Shown piece by piece: positions 58,901 through 64,000 of a stretch of 64,000 nt of DNA. This DNA is from Anseranas semipalmata. Its lineage: Eukaryota; Chordata; Aves; Anseriformes; Anseranatidae. Under the pieces are notes generated by a model. It had not been told where the DNA came from. It did not search any database and saw nothing but the letters and a program-made list of their open reading frames with translations. Location of the stretch: NCBI GenBank assembly GCA_013399115.1, contig VXAA01003136.1:185229-249228 (forward strand), given 5' to 3'. The position numbers and the translations under genes are program-made. Each line of letters begins with the position of its first letter. The first letter of the stretch is position 1.

Positions 58901-61900
58901 TATGCTGTAGCCCTGCATTCGCTGTTTCTTTATGTACTTTGAGATATGTTGCTTAACCATTTCTTTAGTGCAGCGCAAGGTTTTGATTTGAAGGAGGCTG
59001 TAGTTTTAAACGTGGTTTCCATCAAACAGTAACATCTTTGTCAAACTTCAACAGAATTAACCTTAACTGCCAAGGAAGTTTTGACTGCCATCATAAAAAT
59101 GTTTGATTAGTGTTAATAATTTATTAAATTGGTTTGTCCTGACACTGCCAACATGCTGGAAATCTCTCAACCATTAAAACATTAACAGAGGCTGTAATAC
59201 AATGCTCCTTCTGTTCCATGTTTTATTTCAAGACCACATTCTTATGAGCCTGGTTCTGTGGTGTTCCAATATGCTCTCATTAGGAGTGCACTAAAAGATG
59301 AAATATGACAAATATTAAAAAACGTGGGAAAACGGAATATAGCATGCCGGGTGTAGTTTTGTGGGCAACGTGGCTGAGATTAAATTTTGCAAAGTGAACC
59401 TGTTGTTGCAATATGGGGAAATAAAGTTACTAGGCAAGTATGTAACTGAAAGAGGCTCCATGTGTTGGATAACTTATGTATTTTAGGAGGTTGGATAAAG
59501 CATATTTAGAATCTCTACTAAGACATTAAAGCTGGTATCAGACCTGCTTATGTTGAAGCAAACCAGTCAATTATATAAGAAACAAGGTCTTGTTTAAGAG
59601 AAGTATTGATGCCTTGAGAATGGATTGATCAGATTTTTCTGTGATCGTTTATTGTTGAATTGCCAGTGGTAGGAACTTTCCTATACTCTGCCAGAAACAC
59701 CTGCTTTGGCTCATACAAACTCGGTAATTGCATGTGATGTATTCTGTATAAAATGCCATTTACACAATAACAAGAGTTTGGTTTATTTTCCAGCTAGGTG
59801 GAAGATTGAAATAGAGGCTTGGTTTATCCTTTATGATTTGTGTTGATCTCAGTGAAATTACATGAGCACTTTTTTGTTGTTGTTTTTTTTGAGGAATCAG
59901 ATTTTTCCCCTGCTTAGTAATCATATATGAACTCCTAGATCGTCTCAGTTTTGTAGACTGAGGTTGCAGACTGTATCAAGGAAGCACAGAGATGTTGACA
60001 GGTAAAAAGAAAATCTTTATTTTTCCATCCCAGTCATGAATACGTATTGAGAACAGTTTCAGTACCTACCTTTGAAACTTAATCCATTGGCTTTTGAGCT
60101 TTGGGAGCAAACTATTCCAAAATTATTCATAACAGCTGGATTGGTCTTCTCTCAACTCCTCTCTCTTCGGTACGTGAAAAAATATGCTGGGTGTGTTAGT
60201 GAAAGGTGTATTCTATTCTACAAGAGGAAGTAAATGAAACTAGTCATATGTATATGTTATAAACTCCGTGCATTTTCTAACAGAGAAGAACAAATACTTT
60301 AAGCAAGATTTGCTTAGCTTCTGTATTTTATCATTCCCAGGTACTCAGCTGCAAGGAGTACCAATTTGAAATAGTTGACCTTAAGTCAGAGGACTGATCT
60401 ACAGTGAGGTAAATGAGAGGAGTACTTGGCACTTTTCTCTTTTAGTATTCACTGATTTCTCCTTTCTGTTATGGGAACAATTTTCTGGAAATTATCACAT
60501 AGATCAGTCTTTCTGCAGAAAGTCATTGTTAATAAACTAACAACACTGCAAATGTAATTTGTTTTAGTAAGTACTATGCCTTATAAAATGTTGGCAAGAA
60601 CTGTGTAGCAACATTACATTAATATGTAGAAAATAGTCAATTGTTTCATCATCAGAAAGTAATAATTCATCAGCTTGATAAAATCCCAGTAGATATGTCA
60701 AATACGTGAGTGTTCTGGGAACAAACTGAGTGTAAACATTAAAATTGTGGTTCTGGAACTGACAGGAGTAGAGTTACTCTTGCTCTTTCATGTTGTTGTT
60801 TGCTTTTGTAATTGTTTCTTAATTACTTGCTGTGCTAATAATGAAAATTGCTGAACGTTCTGAAGCCTCAAAACAGTTCTACACTTATTAATTATAACAG
60901 GAAGATAAGCAGGGCACATGACTACTGTGTGATGTGAGATATTTTAATATGAAATTTCAGATAGCTTCACCAGCAATCAAATAATTTCCTCATGGTTCAT
61001 GAGCCTACATGTTGTTGTTAAGAAGATCAGTCTTTGTATGTTGAGGTGTTTACCTCAGTTCTTGGTTTCAGTGGGATAAATGGAGGCAAGCACTCCAAGT
61101 ACTAAGAAGTTTCTATCTGAATAAGAGCATCCTCATCTGCTCCTGATGGTAAATGATCTGTCAATCTTTCCAAATTGTAAACCAAACATTGTATATTGCC
61201 TGTATAGAAAAGGCAAGGCGAGGAATCTAGTATTCATGGTTAATGCATTCCCATACAGTATTTTTCCCCATAAAGAGGGTTGGAATTTTTTGAATTGAGT
61301 CCATAAACTAATTGTTTTCCGTTCAAATGTTGTTTCTTCTGTAATGAACCTCCTGACTCAGTGATTTTGTAAATGCCCTGCAGTTGCATGCCCTGAGTGT
61401 GGTCTAATGAGGGTTGCAGGGTGTCTTTTAGATCATATTGGGAAATTAAAGGGACGTTCTTTTCTTCTAGGTTTTCAAACTAATTATTCTCTTCTTTTAT
61501 ATGAAAACAGTTCTTAGATATATGTTGAAATGTTCTTCAATGGCAACCATTTTTCTGTCTGCAGCTTTGATGTACTGCACATACAAATGAAAAAGCTATG
61601 TTTTGAGCAATGCAATCAGTAGATTCTGTCATGGTCCTAACTGTTTAATGGTGAATTCATATATGGTTGTATGAACGAACTGAAATTCTACAGAGGAAGA
61701 GAATCTCTGTTCTGTTCAAAGCAAAACCATGTTTTCTGCTTTTATCTCCAATTATTTGTACCCATCTTTTACCCTTATTTCCATCTTTTAGGGACAGCAC
61801 AGTTAATGAATAAATGGACAGCAAATATCTCTGACCCTATTCTCTACTTATGTGCTGTGAATTGATGCTTGAATTGATACTGCCTATTACTTGTATATCT

Positions 61901-63108
61901 GGTCTTAGTCTGAGTGCTTTTGGTGACTTTGTTTGCCATTCTGTTACACTGGTTAATTCCACTAAGCTCTCTAAAATAAGGTGCAAGGATTGCATAGTTT
62001 GTTCTTTTCACTGCCTTTCACTAATAGCTACAAACTCATCTTCTTTTAATATTTCTGGCCAGCCATAATTACTAAGAACAGTACCTCTTGCCTAAATATA
62101 CAATAGTTCAAAACTGTGTGTTTAGAATATTACTTCCTAATACTCAACTTTGCCAGTGTTAACCTGGAAAATTATAGAGGCTAACACTCATGTTCTTTGA
62201 CTGTCATGTAATCTCTAAATCTCTGCTACAGAACAATCCTGACTGTAATCATGTATGTAGTTCTGACACGGATTTCTCTAGCGGAGGGTTTCTTTAGTTA
62301 TTAGGTTGTGTAATGTACAGTTATTTCAATGATTTGTGTGACACTTAAATCCAAGATTATGTTGAATGGAAAAAAAAAAACTAGATATACATGTAGAAGA
62401 TGGAAATTTGATTGACAGTCAAAAGTTTAGTTAGTTTTGACTTAGTTTGCCTCATCATGAAAAATAAACAACACAAGGCAGAATGATCCAACATGGAAAC
62501 TGATCCTGCACAAGGCAAAACAAGAAGACAAAAAGAATAGGGAGGCTCTAGAGTGATCATGAAGTGATGAGTGACAGTGTAGGAGAAAAAAAAATCATCA
62601 GAAATAGCCTATATTTAATAATGAATGAGTAATGAGCACCAATGTTAGAGAAGCACTAATTTCAAACACAGTTTTGAAGGTCAGAATGGCAAATAACAGG
62701 AAAGGCAATGACATCTGAAAATGAGAAAGCCAGGCTGGCAAATTCAGATACAATAATGAGACAACATCAAGTATGGATCTCATTGTTTTTGACTAGGAAC
62801 TGAAACAGCCATGTCTAGTGTGCTAAGTTTGTTGTTTTGTTTCCTAGTGCAATAAGGTTGTATATTCCAATCCATTATAACTCTAAATTCATATCCCTTC
62901 TTATTTTTCTAGGTTTATGTCTTTCTAGATGTGAATTTAACTGTATGAGCAGTACAGTCAGCAGACAAGGTGGTATGAATTAATAATGATGTCTGCACAA
63001 ATCGCAGTTCCCCAGCCACTCGGGAAGGTAACATTTCTAAAAGCAAATATTAGATGTTTCATTACTCACAAGGCCTTTGGGTTGTTTGGGTCAGTCTTTT
63101 GTGTTTTT

Positions 63109-63125
63109 GATTTTTTTTTTTTTTT
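63109..63125. repeat. Poly(T) tract
   Basis: Homopolymer of about 17 T; no associated element. Confidence 0.9.
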
Positions 63126-63327
63126 GTTGTACCTGCTCTACCTTGGTAGTTAATAAGTTAACTTACGTCCAGAGATAGGCAGAAGAAACAGAAATGTAGC
63201 TGCCATTTTCTCATCCATATCCAAGCAAATTGTCCTCACAGTAATGTCTTCCTTTAAAATTGTGAATCAACTTGTCCTTGTAAACAGAGGCAGAAAAAGC
63301 AAAGACAGGGATTCATAATTTTATCCT

Positions 63328-63374
63328 GTTTGTTTTTTTGTTTTTGTTTTTTTGTTTTTTTGTTTGTTTGTTTT
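63328..63374. repeat. (TTTG)/(TTTTTTG) low-complexity repeat
   Basis: T runs of 3-7 separated by single G over about 47 nt. Confidence 0.9.
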
Positions 63375-63674
63375 GCATAACAACTTAAGTCTGATAGTTG
63401 TTGTGGCATAGACTTGTGTTATAAGAGCACATCATGTGCAGAGCCCAAGAATGAAAGCTGTTGCACAAACAGTCAATATTTAGCTATGACTTGCACTAGT
63501 TTTGCATGGGCATCTTTAACAGGAAATGACGAACTTTGTTCCTTTACAGTAAAGATGTTATCTTTATTAAAAGAGCACTCAGAGCTGTAACACACCTGTC
63601 CTTTTACGTGCAGCTGCATTTGACCTGTTAGAAATCTTTGTAGCATCAGCAAATAATTAATATTGTTGCCTAAT

Positions 63675-63702
63675 TAAAAAACAAAACAAAACAAAAACAA
63701 AA
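63675..63702. repeat. (AAAAC)n short repeat
   Basis: Four to five AAAAC-type units. The sequence is complementary in type to the T/G repeat about 300 bp upstream (63328-63374), so the two could pair loosely. Confidence 0.85.
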
Positions 63703-64000
63703 TCTATGCTTTACTGCCTTTCCTTCCTCCCCTTTACTCCAACATGCAAATTGAAAATCACTTCCCACTGTCCCAGTTAGAGGAAATTTCTTCAAAGATA
63801 TAACATCAGGTGATTTATGCATTTCTTTCTGGTATAATAAAGATAGGAGAACCTTTCAGCATAATTACTTAACTAGCTAAATATTTACTTCAAAGATATT
63901 GTAGCTTGTATTGCAACAGCACATTAGACAAAGTGTATATTGTGTGAGTGGGTGGAACCTGGCGGCTACCTTCATTCATCCTGACCCCAGTCAGACTTTT

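Larger units (their letters stand above)
53161..64000. other. AT-rich non-coding stretch to window end
   Basis: About 11 kb without a supported gene. It includes a G-quadruplex motif at 54113, a possible SINE relic at 55.5 kb, a 16-bp perfect palindrome at 55960-55975 and T/G and A/C simple repeats near 63.3 and 63.7 kb. Frames are short (104 codons at most) and unrecognisable. Confidence 0.5.

Noticed and set aside
1..64000. CRISPR arrays, operons, prokaryotic ribosome sites or phage modules
   Set aside because: Base composition, CR1 and SINE relics and the absence of dense long frames show vertebrate nuclear DNA; no spaced direct-repeat array is present.

Overview
The window reads as nuclear DNA of a bird: AT-rich, almost entirely non-coding, and without a confidently recognisable cellular protein exon. 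The key evidence is a 5'-truncated CR1 LINE at about 29.4-30.86 kb. It has the CR1 reverse-transcriptase reading frame and ends in a short run of ATTCTATG-type octamers, as avian CR1 copies do. Older repeats agree with a sauropsid genome: a decayed CR1/L3-type 3' end at 6.53-7.13 kb, tRNA-derived and MIR-like SINE relics, and several small palindromic MITE-like elements of kinds that are common in turtles, crocodilians and birds. I saw no Alu, L1 or other mammal-specific repeat. Species and chromosome cannot be fixed from sequence alone. Five isolated N bases, four of them next to homopolymers, suggest a draft assembly.

Layout. 1-6.5 kb is AT-rich spacer with one perfect 14-bp hairpin. 6.5-7.1 kb is the ancient CR1. 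7.1-29.4 kb is spacer with simple repeats, a tRNA-like SINE relic near 8.1 kb, a GC-rich patch with an open minus-strand frame at 10.8-11.1 kb, a palindromic element at 14.8-14.95 kb and an 86-bp AT/GT hairpin at 17.6-17.7 kb. 29.4-30.86 kb is the broken CR1. 30.9-44.5 kb holds a MIR-like relic, AT-rich sequence with homeodomain-type motifs (33.0-33.5 kb), a second copy of the palindromic element (33.67-33.80 kb), an unrelated inverted repeat (35.95-36.05 kb) and a tRNA-derived SINE relic (43.7 kb). 44.8-53.2 kb differs from the rest: it has two CpG-rich patches (44.8-45.2 and 48.6-48.96 kb), further GC-rich patches (46.4-46.7 and 52.4-53.2 kb) and two strong G-quadruplex motifs. 53.2-64 kb returns to AT-rich spacer.

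Function. The only protein-coding material I can identify is the dead CR1 ORF2. The rest is best taken as intergenic or deep intronic sequence. If a promoter or first exon exists here, the CpG-rich patch near 48.7 kb is the best candidate, but no transcript structure can be shown. Most open frames here are short, overlap on both strands and resemble nothing I know, so they are not annotated as genes.
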